Assembly: GCF_002860355.1 (NCBI RefSeq)
Contig: NZ_NMWU01000035.1
Coordinates: forward strand, 28,921 to 92,920
DNA length: 64,000 bases
Origin: Bifidobacterium margollesii
GTDB taxonomy: Bacteria; Actinomycetota; Actinomycetes; Actinomycetales; Bifidobacteriaceae
Reading direction: 5' to 3'
Part shown: piece after piece, positions 26,372-35,088 of the stretch
Layout of the letters: each line of letters begins with the position of its first letter
Numbering within the stretch: position 1 is the stretch's first letter
Position numbers and translations under genes: made by a program
Notes under the pieces: model-generated
What the model saw: only the letters and a program-made list of their open reading frames with translations
What the model was told of the DNA's origin: nothing
Databases searched by the model: none

Positions 26372-27913
26372 ATGCGGTATCCGTCCCCCATCCGTTCCAT
26401 CGAACCGATCATCGCGACATTGACCGCGCTGACGATCCTGCTGCCGTTCGTCGCGCTGGTTCCCATCGCCCAGGCCTCCGGCGAACCGTCTCCGGTCCAA
26501 TCCGAAGTCACGCCGCGCGCCGTCGCCGAACGGCTGCCCAATCCGGATCTGGTGAGCCTGCTCGGCAGCTACGAGCGCTACTACTGGCAGCCCCCCAAGG
26601 ACGGATCGGGAGGCAAGGTGCTCGACGCCTCCACCATGGAACTTGATCAGCGCACGGCCGTGACAATCAATCACCTGGCCGCGCGCGATCGGACGGCCGA
26701 CGGGCACAGCGAACAGCAGAAACGCGCCTTGGTGGATTCCGACCTGTACGGATGGCAGACCATGCCCGACTCGCTGGGGCCGGTACTCGGCCGCTACATG
26801 CGCGAGGGACTGCACGACGGCAGCCTCGCACTGGTGGACGACCTGTTCAAATTCGACATCATCAACACCTTCCGCGCCAAGAACGCTTCCAATCATCCGC
26901 GGCCATACCTCGACCGCTCCAATCACGGAGCCAACGATCTCGCCGGACTGAGCCCCACGCTCGACATCATCCAAGTGCAATCATGGGGCGACCACATCCC
27001 CGGATACGACAACCTGAAGAACAACAGCTCATTCCCCTCGGGACATACCACATTCGCCTACAGCTGGGGCGTGGCGCTCGCCGGCATGATCCCCGAGCTT
27101 GCGCCCCAGATCATGGCCCGAACATCGGAGGCCGGCAACAATCGCATCGTGCTGGGAGTCCATTATCCGCTCGACGTCATCGGCGGTCGCATCGCCGGCA
27201 GTGCGCAGAACGGCCAGTACTGGCACAACGAATTCGACACCAAGGTCAAGCCCGCGGCCGACCAGCTACGCGCATACCTCACCGACCGCTGCCGTGCCGA
27301 CGGACATGGAGGGACCCTCGACGAATGCATCGAACGGCTCGACGCCGCAGGAAAGGGCGGATATCGCAACGACTTCACCGATCCCGTCAGCCGCACCCCG
27401 GTGCGCGACCGGCAAAGCGCCATCACGGCCTACGGCGCCCGAATGACCTACGGATTCGATCGAACGGAGACCAAGGACCAGCCCTTCATATCCCCGGATG
27501 GTGCGGCCGACATCCTGCGCATCGCCTACCCGCGGCTGCACGTCGATCAACGCAACGAGATCCTCAGACTGACCGCGATCGAATCGGGATACCCGCTCTC
27601 CGATTCCTCGAAGGGATGGCAGCGCATCGACTTCGCCAAGGCGCTCTGCGCCCAGGTCACGCTCAACCGTGACGGAGATGTGGTCAACGTGGTTCCGGGC
27701 GCAGATCGCCCCACCGTCATCGGCGTACAGTACGCCGACAACGGCATCCATCCGCAGTCCGACCGTTTGATCCGTGTCGATCCGGACAATACAGTCGGCT
27801 CGGACGACGACGCGATTCCCGCTGACCAGCGCGGTCGCATGATCGGCGTCTGCCTTGCGGTGATCGCACTGTGCGGGGTGATTCTGCTCATGCCGAGACC
27901 GCGTCGATCCTGA
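26372..27913 (+). CDS. Secreted, membrane-anchored PAP2-family acid phosphatase
   Basis: 513 residues. Signal peptide at 1-35 (TLTALTILLPFVALVPIAQASG) and a C-terminal hydrophobic segment (GVCLAVIALCGVILLMPRPRRS) with basic tail, so it is anchored outside the membrane. The three vanadate-phosphatase motifs are present: KNASNHPRPY, SSFPSGHTT and RIVLGVHYPLDVIGG. The insertion between motif 2 and the C-terminus is long, with an unassigned 200-residue region. The start has a weak ribosome site. Phosphate scavenging is a reasonable role given the PHO-box-like repeats upstream. Confidence 0.85.
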   Translation: MRYPSPIRSIEPIIATLTALTILLPFVALVPIAQASGEPSPVQSEVTPRAVAERLPNPDLVSLLGSYERYYWQPPKDGSGGKVLDASTMELDQRTAVTINHLAARDRTADGHSEQQKRALVDSDLYGWQTMPDSLGPVLGRYMREGLHDGSLALVDDLFKFDIINTFRAKNASNHPRPYLDRSNHGANDLAGLSPTLDIIQVQSWGDHIPGYDNLKNNSSFPSGHTTFAYSWGVALAGMIPELAPQIMARTSEAGNNRIVLGVHYPLDVIGGRIAGSAQNGQYWHNEFDTKVKPAADQLRAYLTDRCRADGHGGTLDECIERLDAAGKGGYRNDFTDPVSRTPVRDRQSAITAYGARMTYGFDRTETKDQPFISPDGAADILRIAYPRLHVDQRNEILRLTAIESGYPLSDSSKGWQRIDFAKALCAQVTLNRDGDVVNVVPGADRPTVIGVQYADNGIHPQSDRLIRVDPDNTVGSDDDAIPADQRGRMIGVCLAVIALCGVILLMPRPRRS

Positions 27914-27959
27914 CGATCCGACGATGCGCAGAGCCGATCATGCATGACATATCCGAATA

Positions 27960-27975
27960 TCGAACACCTGTTCGA
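27960..27975. promoter_or_regulatory. SOS (LexA) box upstream of rarA
   Basis: TCGAACACCTGTTCGA is a perfect TCGAAC-N4-GTTCGA match to the actinobacterial LexA box. The symmetry extends into flanking ATA/TAT bases. It precedes and touches the -35 region of the TACACT promoter (27986-27991). Confidence 0.75.
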
Positions 27976-27985
27976 GATATGCGAC

Positions 27986-27991
27986 TACACT
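27986..27991 (+). promoter_or_regulatory. -10 box for leaderless rarA
   Basis: TACACT ends 7 nt before ATG 27999, with no Shine-Dalgarno between, so the mRNA should begin at the start codon. Confidence 0.5.
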
Positions 27992-27998
27992 GGGCTGC

Positions 27999-29453
27999 AT
28001 GACCGAAGACCTGTTCACCGCCACCGACGCTCCCGAAGACCTGACCCGGCCACTGGCCGTTCGCATGAGGCCCTCCACCCTCGACGAAGTGGTCGGACAG
28101 GATCATGTGCTGGGCCCGGGATCCCCGTTGCGCAGACTCGCGTCCCCCGCATCCCGGGGGTCGCTCGCCGCACCCAGCTCGGTTATCCTCTTCGGCCCTC
28201 CCGGCGTCGGAAAGACCACGCTCGCCTACATCGTCGCCAAACAATCCGGCCGTGTATTCGAAGAGCTCTCCGCCGTCACATCCGGAGTCAAAGACGTGCG
28301 CGAAGTCCTCCGTCGTGCACACGACAGACTGGTGTCGCAAGGCAGGGAAACCGTTCTGTTCATCGACGAGGTGCATCGCTTCTCCAAATCCCAGCAGGAC
28401 GCCCTGCTGCCCAGCGTCGAAAACCGTGACGTCACCTTCATCGCGGCCACCACCGAGAATCCCAGCTTCTCCGTCATCTCCCCGCTGATCAGCCGTTCGG
28501 TGGTCGTCAAACTCGAATCCCTAGGCGAACGGGACCTCGATACGCTGATCCGTCGGGCGATCGACGACAAGCGCGGACTGTCCGGTGAGGTGAAGGCCAG
28601 CGACGAGGCCATCGAAGAGATCATCCGCATGGCGGGCGGAGACGCCAGGAAATCGCTCACCATCCTGGAAGCCGCGGCCGGTGCCGTGACGGGTGACCGG
28701 AAACGGAAGAAGGGGGCCCGGAAGCCGATCATCACCCCGCAGATCGTGTCCCAGGTCATGGATGTGGCCACCGTGCGATACGACAAGGCTGGAGACGATC
28801 ACTACGACGTGGCCAGCGCCTTCATCAAATCCATGCGAGGCTCAGATCCGGATGCGGCCCTGCACTATCTCGCCCGGATGCTCAGGGCGGGCGAGGACCC
28901 CCGGTTCATCGCGCGCCGCATCATGATCGCATCCGCCGAGGAGGTGGGCATGGCCGCGCCGCAGATCCTGCAGACCACCGTCGCCGCCGCCCAGGCGGTA
29001 GCGATGATCGGCATGCCCGAAGCGCGCATCATCCTCGCCGAAGCCGTGATCGCCGTTGCCACCGCCCCCAAATCCAATGCCAGCTACAACGCCATCAACG
29101 AGGCGCTCGCCGATGTCGATGCCGGCCGGATCGGTCAGGTGCCGTTGCATCTGCGCAACGCCCCCACGAAGCTGATGAAGCAGTGGGGCAACCATGAAGG
29201 GTACCGGTATGCCCATGATGCGCCCGGTGCTGTGGCTGCCCAGCAGTACATGCCTGATGAATTGGTCGGTCGTGAGTATTATCATCCCAATGATCGAGGT
29301 TATGAGCGGGAGATCGGCCCGAGACTGGAACGGATTCGCTCGATACTGCATGGCGCGGATACCATGGAGGACCGGCAGGATGGTGCGGTCGGCCCGTCAG
29401 GGTGCAGGCCGGAGGCCTCGGAAGACACGAGAGACAAGGGAGCGCTCCGATGA
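27999..29453 (+). CDS. rarA: Replication-associated recombination protein RarA (MgsA)
   Basis: 484 residues. AAA+ ATPase acting at stalled replication forks. Walker A FGPPGVGKT (65-73), Walker B VLFIDEVHR (119-127), sensor ATTENPS, and the C-terminal MgsA tetramerisation region (SYNAINEALADV, PLHLRNAPTKLMK). Controlled by a SOS box, with a likely leaderless start. Its stop overlaps the mtrA start (ATGA), so rarA leads a rarA-mtrA-mtrB-lpqB transcription unit, which is unusual: mtrA is normally headed by other genes. Confidence 0.93.
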   Translation: MTEDLFTATDAPEDLTRPLAVRMRPSTLDEVVGQDHVLGPGSPLRRLASPASRGSLAAPSSVILFGPPGVGKTTLAYIVAKQSGRVFEELSAVTSGVKDVREVLRRAHDRLVSQGRETVLFIDEVHRFSKSQQDALLPSVENRDVTFIAATTENPSFSVISPLISRSVVVKLESLGERDLDTLIRRAIDDKRGLSGEVKASDEAIEEIIRMAGGDARKSLTILEAAAGAVTGDRKRKKGARKPIITPQIVSQVMDVATVRYDKAGDDHYDVASAFIKSMRGSDPDAALHYLARMLRAGEDPRFIARRIMIASAEEVGMAAPQILQTTVAAAQAVAMIGMPEARIILAEAVIAVATAPKSNASYNAINEALADVDAGRIGQVPLHLRNAPTKLMKQWGNHEGYRYAHDAPGAVAAQQYMPDELVGREYYHPNDRGYEREIGPRLERIRSILHGADTMEDRQDGAVGPSGCRPEASEDTRDKGALR

Positions 29454-30169
29454 AGGATAAGACGACCATTCTGATCGTGGATGATGATCAGGCGTTGGGC
29501 GAGATGCTGTCCATCGTGCTGGAATCCGAGGGGTTCTCCACGGTGGTATGCTATGACGGCCTGCGTGCGGTGGAGATGTTCCCCACCATCCATCCCGATC
29601 TCATGCTGCTTGATGTGATGCTTCCCGGTCTCAACGGCGTGGAGGTGGCACGGGAGATCCGCCGAACCTCACAGGTTCCGATCATCATGCTCACCGCCAA
29701 GTCCGATACGCATGACGTGGTCAGCGGTCTTGAGGCCGGTGCCGACGACTATGTGGCCAAGCCGTTCAAGGTGGCCGAACTGGTCGCCCGCGTCAAGGCG
29801 CGGCTACGCGCGGTGGCGCCGACCTCCTCGGCCAAGGGTTCGTCCGACGATGGGGTGCAGGAGGTGCACGAGGGGGCGATCGACATCAGCCGCAACGAGC
29901 ATACCGCCACCAAGAACGGCCGGGATCTGAATCTTACGCCGATGGAGTTCGAGCTGCTGTTCGTGCTGGCGTGCCATAGCGGTGACGTGCTCTCCCGCGG
30001 CGATCTGCTCGAACGGGTGTGGGGATATCAGAATTCCGGTGACGCCCGTCTGGTCAATGTGCATGTCCAGCGTCTTCGTCAGAAGGTGGAGGACAATCCC
30101 GAAAAGCCCGAAATCATTCAAACGGTGCGCGGGGTGGGATACAAGTTCGTGGCGCCCGCACGCGCATAG
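29450..30169 (+). CDS. mtrA: Two-component response regulator MtrA
   Basis: 239 residues from ATG 29450 (AAGGGAG 8 nt upstream), overlapping rarA by 4 nt. OmpR-type regulator of cell-wall and envelope genes. Receiver domain with acidic pocket DDD (11-13), phospho-acceptor Asp55 (LLDVMLPG), conserved Lys in LTAK; a linker of about 25 residues; C-terminal winged helix ending [12 protein letters not shown] / VRGVGYKF. Assignment to MtrA rests on the mtrA-mtrB-lpqB order. Confidence 0.92.
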   Translation: MKDKTTILIVDDDQALGEMLSIVLESEGFSTVVCYDGLRAVEMFPTIHPDLMLLDVMLPGLNGVEVAREIRRTSQVPIIMLTAKSDTHDVVSGLEAGADDYVAKPFKVAELVARVKARLRAVAPTSSAKGSSDDGVQEVHEGAIDISRNEHTATKNGRDLNLTPMEFELLFVLACHSGDVLSRGDLLERVWGYQNSGDARLVNVHVQRLRQKVEDNPEKPEIIQTVRGVGYKFVAPARA

Positions 30170-30184
30170 TCCGACTACGGCGTC

Positions 30185-31879
30185 ATGCAGGCTGGTCCGA
30201 TCTCCCGAATCTCGCGGATGCTTCCGCATCTGCGCACCTCCGTCACCCGGTCGCTTCAGCGTAGGGTCATCTTCTCCATCGCGGTCGTCACGCTGGTGGT
30301 TGCAGCGGGGTTTTCCGTCGCATCGTTCGCGTCGGTTCGGTCGTCGCTGATGGAGCAGGCCACCAGTCAGGCCCAGAAGGATTTCTCCGATGAAATGGAT
30401 CGGGCCCAGGCAAATCTTGATTCCGCCGATCTGTCCAGCGATGCGGACGCCCAGCGGTTGATCTCGGATCTCGCCTCCACCCTGCAGGACGACGGCAGTT
30501 CGAATCTGCTCGGCATCTACATCATCGGCGAGGGGGAGGGCGGCGCCGACCTGATTCCGGTTTCCACCGATCCGAACTACCTGTCCCTCGTTTCGGAATC
30601 GATGCGCGGTCAGGTGCTGAGGTCAAACGCCGGTGACATGTTCTATCAGCCGGTGGGCTTCGACCGTGAGGGGCGTCATGATCTCCCCGGCGCGATTCTC
30701 GGAGGACTGCTCACCAGGCCCGACGGTGGGACGCTCAGCCTGTTCGCCGCATACTCCTATGAGATACAGCAGACGACGGTGATGAACATCGAGTTCGCAC
30801 TGCTGGTTTCGTGTCTGCTGATGAGCATTGTCGTCGGTCTGATCATCTGGCGGGTGATGCGCGGTATCATTCGCCCGGTGAGCAATGTGGCCAGCACTGC
30901 GGAAAAGCTGGCGTCCGGCGATCTTTCAGCTCGTACCGAGGTCACCAGAAGAGACGAGATCGGCGTGCTGCAGCAGTCGTTCAACGAGATGGCCGATTCC
31001 CTCAACGAGAAGATCGACGAACTGGAGACGGTGAGCTCCATGCAGCGACGGTTCGTCTCCGACGTGAGTCACGAACTACGCACTCCCGTGACCACGATCC
31101 GTATGGCGGCTGATCTGCTCGAAGCCCGCAAGGACGGTTTCGAGCCCAGCACCGCACGCACTGTGGAACTGCTGAGCGAACAGACGTCCCGATTCCAGCA
31201 GATGCTCGCCGATCTGCTGGAGATCTCCCGCTATGACGCCGGTTCGGCCTCGGCCGATCTGGTCGAGACCGATATTCGCGTGCCCGTTGACGATGCCGTT
31301 GACGATGTCCGCGAGATCGCCCAGGCGCGGCATGTCGTGATTTCGATCACGATGCCCGATTACCCGGTGGCTGCGGACATGGATTCGCGACGCATCACGC
31401 GCATCATTCGCAATCTGCTGGGTAATGCCATCGATTTCGCCGAGGATAAGCCGATCGAGGTTCGCGTCGCGGCCAATGACCGGGCGGTGGTCGTCAGCGT
31501 CCGGGACTTCGGCGTCGGCATCGATCCCGAGGATCTCGAGCACATCTTCGACCGCTTCTGGAGGGCCGACACCTCGCGATCGCGATTGACCGGCGGCACC
31601 GGGCTGGGACTGTCGATCGCCATGCAGGATGCCCTGCTGCACGAGGGAGATCTCTCCGTCAGGTCACGGTTGGGAGAGGGCACATGGTTCCTGCTCTCCA
31701 TTCCCATCAGGGCGGGATCGGGATCCGTTGATGAACGGGATCGGCCTGTGCGCTTCATCGAAGGATCGTATCCGGGGATCATCGGTTCGTTCCTTGAGGG
31801 CAGGACCAGACTGGATGGGTACGCGAGCAGCGGCTCGAATGACGCCGCGTTGGAAGCCGAAGGCGGTGACGGGCGATGA
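30185..31879 (+). CDS. mtrB: Sensor histidine kinase MtrB
   Basis: 564 residues. Membrane sensor paired with MtrA. Two transmembrane segments (about residues 28-52 and 200-224) enclose an extracellular domain, then HAMP (RGIIRPVSNVASTAEKLASGDL), HisKA with His296 in SDVSHELRTPVTT, and an ATPase domain with N-box, DFGVGIDPEDL and TGLGLSI. It begins 15 nt after mtrA and overlaps lpqB by 4 nt. The ribosome site is poor; coupling is likely. Confidence 0.92.
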   Translation: MQAGPISRISRMLPHLRTSVTRSLQRRVIFSIAVVTLVVAAGFSVASFASVRSSLMEQATSQAQKDFSDEMDRAQANLDSADLSSDADAQRLISDLASTLQDDGSSNLLGIYIIGEGEGGADLIPVSTDPNYLSLVSESMRGQVLRSNAGDMFYQPVGFDREGRHDLPGAILGGLLTRPDGGTLSLFAAYSYEIQQTTVMNIEFALLVSCLLMSIVVGLIIWRVMRGIIRPVSNVASTAEKLASGDLSARTEVTRRDEIGVLQQSFNEMADSLNEKIDELETVSSMQRRFVSDVSHELRTPVTTIRMAADLLEARKDGFEPSTARTVELLSEQTSRFQQMLADLLEISRYDAGSASADLVETDIRVPVDDAVDDVREIAQARHVVISITMPDYPVAADMDSRRITRIIRNLLGNAIDFAEDKPIEVRVAANDRAVVVSVRDFGVGIDPEDLEHIFDRFWRADTSRSRLTGGTGLGLSIAMQDALLHEGDLSVRSRLGEGTWFLLSIPIRAGSGSVDERDRPVRFIEGSYPGIIGSFLEGRTRLDGYASSGSNDAALEAEGGDGR

Positions 31880-33642
31880 GGAAGGCGATCATGCGGTGGT
31901 TTCGCGAGTGGAATCGAGAATCGGGAATCCGACGTGCCGTGCGCATCGCCGGCGCGGTGGCATTGGTCGCATCGCTGACGCTTGTTTCGGGATGCTCGAT
32001 GGGGCTTCCCACCAGTGGACCGGTGGAGCGGGTGAGTCTTACACAGAACGAAGACCATCGCGTCTATATCGATCCCCAGGGGCCGAGTGAGGATGCCGAA
32101 CCCGAGCAGATCGTGCGGGGATTCATCGACTCCCTGCCGGCTGGTCCGCAGAGCGACGGATTCAAGGTGGCGAAGGAGTTCCTCACCGATGCGGCCCGGA
32201 AGACGTGGAAGCCGGATGCGAAAACGGTCATCTATTCGGGGGAGCTTCAGATCTCCCGTGAAGCCGATACGATGGACCTGCAGTCGCGGCAACCATCGCG
32301 GGTGACGGTGTCCATCTCCTACAATTCGATCGGCGCGGTCGATTCCCGCGGCGTGTATTCGGCCGAAGGCGCGAGTGGTTCGTCCAGAATCGAGCTTCGT
32401 CTCGTCAAAGTGGACGGACAGTGGCGTATTTCCTCGCTGCCCGATGGCATCAGCATTTCACAGTCCGGATTCTTCCAGGTGTTTCGGCAGGTGGAGCTTT
32501 ACCAGCTCGCTGATTCCGGGCGGACGCTGATTCCCGACCAGCGGTGGTTCGCGTGGAGACAGTGGCGTACGCTTGCCGTGCGTGAGCTGCTTCGTGAGCC
32601 GGCGAACTGGCTTGGCGACGCCGCGCAGTCGGTGGGTGACGGTGCGATCGCTCTTGCCATGGATTCCGTGCCGATGTCGCAGGGTGTGGTGCAGGTGAAG
32701 CTCACCAACAGTGTGATGTCGCTGACGGTGGATGAGCGTGCCAAACTGATCAGGCGCATTCGGCTGACGTTGGGCGATGGCAGCGGGGAATACCGTCTCA
32801 GCGTCGTCGACGACGCGGGGCAGGATCTGTCGAATGCGGACGAGAACGAGAATATCTCGATAGATCAGCCGCCGAGGCACTTGTACACTCTCGCGAACAA
32901 TTTCATCCTGTCCATCGCCTCGAACAATATCGTACGTCTGGGAGACGTGGCCGGCAGGTTTGACGGGGCCGTGGGCATGGCGTTCACCGAACGCGGTGGC
33001 GCCATTCTCAGGCCGGATGGCATTGTGGAATGCGTGACGAAGGACACCGATGCCTGCGGAACGCTGTTCGGCGGCAATGAGGCGAGCATCATCCGAGAGG
33101 GCATCGACGACGAGATCTGGGCGGTTTCGAAGGATTCCTCGCAGATCATGGTGCACGTCAATGGGCAGGAGAGGCGTTTCTCGGCATCGATGTTCGAGGG
33201 ACGTCAGATCACCGCGTTCGATATTGCCCCGGAGGGATCACGCGCCGTGGTTGCGTTGGGACCGAAAAAGGGCGTGGACGGCGGCAGGATTGTCATGATC
33301 GGCATCTCGCGGGATTCGAATCGGCTGCCTTCCGGGTTGAGTTCCCATCCGAACACGATTTCGAACAGATCGAATATCGTGTCGCTGACGTTCTACAACG
33401 AATCGACGGTGGTGTATGCATTGCGCGATGCGGGCAGTGGATATCAGCAGCTTTCGCCGGGCCCGGAGAGTCCTCAGCGGCTTCCTGAGGACACGCGGGA
33501 GCTGGTGGCCGGTCAGATCGACCAGACCCAGAGTCTGATCGCATTGGATGGCGATGGCATGGTCCGTTACGCCCGTGCCTCGTTGAACGCTTCATGGCGT
33601 GTGCTCGACTACCAGACCGATGCCATTACCAGCGGATGGTGA
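31876..33642 (+). CDS. lpqB: Lipoprotein LpqB (MtrAB-associated)
   Basis: 588 residues. Lipobox LTLVSGC (Cys40) after a basic N-terminus marks an outer-face lipoprotein. The N-terminal half has GerMN-like segments (GPSEDAEPEQIVRGFIDSL, READTMDLQSRQPSRVTV); the C-terminal half is the LpqB beta-propeller. It senses or transmits signals to MtrB in actinobacteria. Overlaps mtrB by ATGA and ends the four-gene unit. Confidence 0.92.
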   Translation: MRKAIMRWFREWNRESGIRRAVRIAGAVALVASLTLVSGCSMGLPTSGPVERVSLTQNEDHRVYIDPQGPSEDAEPEQIVRGFIDSLPAGPQSDGFKVAKEFLTDAARKTWKPDAKTVIYSGELQISREADTMDLQSRQPSRVTVSISYNSIGAVDSRGVYSAEGASGSSRIELRLVKVDGQWRISSLPDGISISQSGFFQVFRQVELYQLADSGRTLIPDQRWFAWRQWRTLAVRELLREPANWLGDAAQSVGDGAIALAMDSVPMSQGVVQVKLTNSVMSLTVDERAKLIRRIRLTLGDGSGEYRLSVVDDAGQDLSNADENENISIDQPPRHLYTLANNFILSIASNNIVRLGDVAGRFDGAVGMAFTERGGAILRPDGIVECVTKDTDACGTLFGGNEASIIREGIDDEIWAVSKDSSQIMVHVNGQERRFSASMFEGRQITAFDIAPEGSRAVVALGPKKGVDGGRIVMIGISRDSNRLPSGLSSHPNTISNRSNIVSLTFYNESTVVYALRDAGSGYQQLSPGPESPQRLPEDTRELVAGQIDQTQSLIALDGDGMVRYARASLNASWRVLDYQTDAITSGW

Positions 33643-33871
33643 CGGCTGGCATTTTCGGACCGGCGTCAACGAATGAAGTCGTTGGTTGCGCCGTCGGCGT
33701 GTTGACGATAGTCGTGCATCACAGAAACGATCAGGAATGAAGTAAACGAATCGTTGGATCAAACAGAAACGAACATGATCTTTCAAAGAACAGTGTTGTT
33801 ATCGTTTATTGGCCATTCTGTTATTGATTTGTTATCCACTGGTGTTGATCAGTGAATTGTCAGGTAATAAT

Positions 33872-33883
33872 GTGAACGCTAAC
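33872..33883. promoter_or_regulatory. Imperfect LacI-type operator candidate upstream of fruE
   Basis: GTGAACGCTAAC is centred on CG, with 8 of 12 positions symmetrical. It lies in the 305-nt gap 33643-33947 that contains no supportable gene. TTGTCA (33857-33862) is a possible -35; a clear -10 was not found, although TAATAA occurs at 33865-33870. Confidence 0.35.
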
Positions 33884-33908
33884 GACGGAACAACAGTGTT
33901 CGTCCCGA

Positions 33909-33926
33909 TGGTAGAACGACCTACCA
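33909..33926 (+). repeat. Short hairpin directly before the fruE Shine-Dalgarno
   Basis: TGGTAG (33909-33914) and CTACCA (33921-33926), 6-nt loop. It might stabilise the 5' end of the fru mRNA. Confidence 0.4.
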
Positions 33927-33947
33927 CCATACTCAAGGAGGAGTCAT

Positions 33948-34940
33948 ATGAAGAAAGCAATCAAGACCGGCCTCGCCGCTATCGTGGCAGCTTCCACCAT
34001 GGTGGGCCTCGCGGCATGCGGTGGCAGCAGCTCCAGCAGCAGCGATAGCAGCTCCGATGGTCAGAAGACCGTCGGTTTCGTGGCGGTCGGTCCCGAGGGC
34101 GGCTTCCGTACGGCCAACGAGAACGACATCAAGAAGGCGTTCAAGGACGCCGGCTTCAATCTGGTGTACTCCCCGACGCAGAACAACGATCAGCAGAAGC
34201 AGATTCAGGCGTTCAACAAGTTCGTCAACGATGAAGTCGATGCCATCATCCTGTCCTCCACCGAGGACTCCGGTTGGGATGATTCGCTGAAGAAGGCCGC
34301 CGAAGCCGAGATCCCGGTCTTTACGGTCGATCGTAACGTCGAGGTCAAGGATGCCGAGGCCAAGAAGGCCATCGTCTCCCACATCGGACCGTCCAACGAA
34401 TGGGCCGGTGAGCAGGCCGCCGAGCGCATCGCCAAGGACTTCCCGAACGGCGCCAACGGATTCATCCTCGAAGGCCCCGCCGGTCTGTCCGTGGTGAAGG
34501 ACCGCGGCACCGGCTGGAACAACAAGGTCGCCTCCAACATCAAGGTCCTCGAATCCCAGTCCGCCAACTGGTCCACCGATGAGGCCAAGACCGTCACCGC
34601 CGGTCTGCTCGACAAGTACAAGTCCCAGAACCCGCAGTTCATCTTCGCTCAGAACGACGAGATGGGCATCGGCGCCGCTCAGGCCGTGGACGCCGCCGGT
34701 CTGAAGGGCAAGGTCAAGATCGTCACCATCGACGGCACCAAGGCAGCTCTGCAGGCTGTGGTCGACGGCGATCTCGACTACGTGATCGAGTACAACCCGA
34801 TCTTCGGCAAGGAGACCGCCCAGGCCGTCAAGGACAAGCTGGATGGCAAGACCCCCGAGGCCGACATCCAGATCGATTCCAAGACCTTCGACAAGGCTGC
34901 CGCCAAGTCCGCTCTCGACTCCGGTGAGCGCGCCTACTGA
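33948..34940 (+). CDS. fruE: Sugar ABC transporter substrate-binding lipoprotein FruE
   Basis: 330 residues, strong Shine-Dalgarno AAGGAGGAG. Lipobox VGLAAC (Cys24) followed by a Ser/Asp-rich linker, then a periplasmic-binding-protein type 1 sugar fold (TVGFVAVGPEGGFRTANEND, IPVFTVDRNV, QNDEMGIGAAQAVDAAG, KIVTIDGTKAAL). The order binding protein, two-domain ATPase, two permeases matches the fructose importer fruEKFG characterised in B. longum. Codon use is heavily biased toward common codons, a sign of strong expression. A stem-loop follows and may raise FruE levels relative to the rest. Confidence 0.9.
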   Translation: MKKAIKTGLAAIVAASTMVGLAACGGSSSSSSDSSSDGQKTVGFVAVGPEGGFRTANENDIKKAFKDAGFNLVYSPTQNNDQQKQIQAFNKFVNDEVDAIILSSTEDSGWDDSLKKAAEAEIPVFTVDRNVEVKDAEAKKAIVSHIGPSNEWAGEQAAERIAKDFPNGANGFILEGPAGLSVVKDRGTGWNNKVASNIKVLESQSANWSTDEAKTVTAGLLDKYKSQNPQFIFAQNDEMGIGAAQAVDAAGLKGKVKIVTIDGTKAALQAVVDGDLDYVIEYNPIFGKETAQAVKDKLDGKTPEADIQIDSKTFDKAAAKSALDSGERAY

Positions 34941-34997
34941 TCCTCAGGATTAACCTTCGGGTTCAACGGCATACGCCAATACGACATAATCAGCAGT

Positions 34998-35032
34998 GAA
35001 CGGTGTATCGGATTCATTCCGATGCACCGTTC
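34998..35032 (+). terminator. Intercistronic stem-loop between fruE and fruK
   Basis: 14-bp arms (34998-35011 and 35019-35032) with one G-U pair and a 7-nt loop, no long T-run. It probably stabilises or attenuates, giving more binding protein than transporter. Confidence 0.6.
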
Positions 35033-35088
35033 CTCATGTTCGGCCAAATGTCACAAAACGATAACAACCCCTTTCGTAAGGCAAAGAC

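Noticed and set aside
33643-33947. Possible small gene between lpqB and fruE
   Set aside because: A short frame at 33809 overlaps the fruE promoter and start and has no ribosome site or homology.
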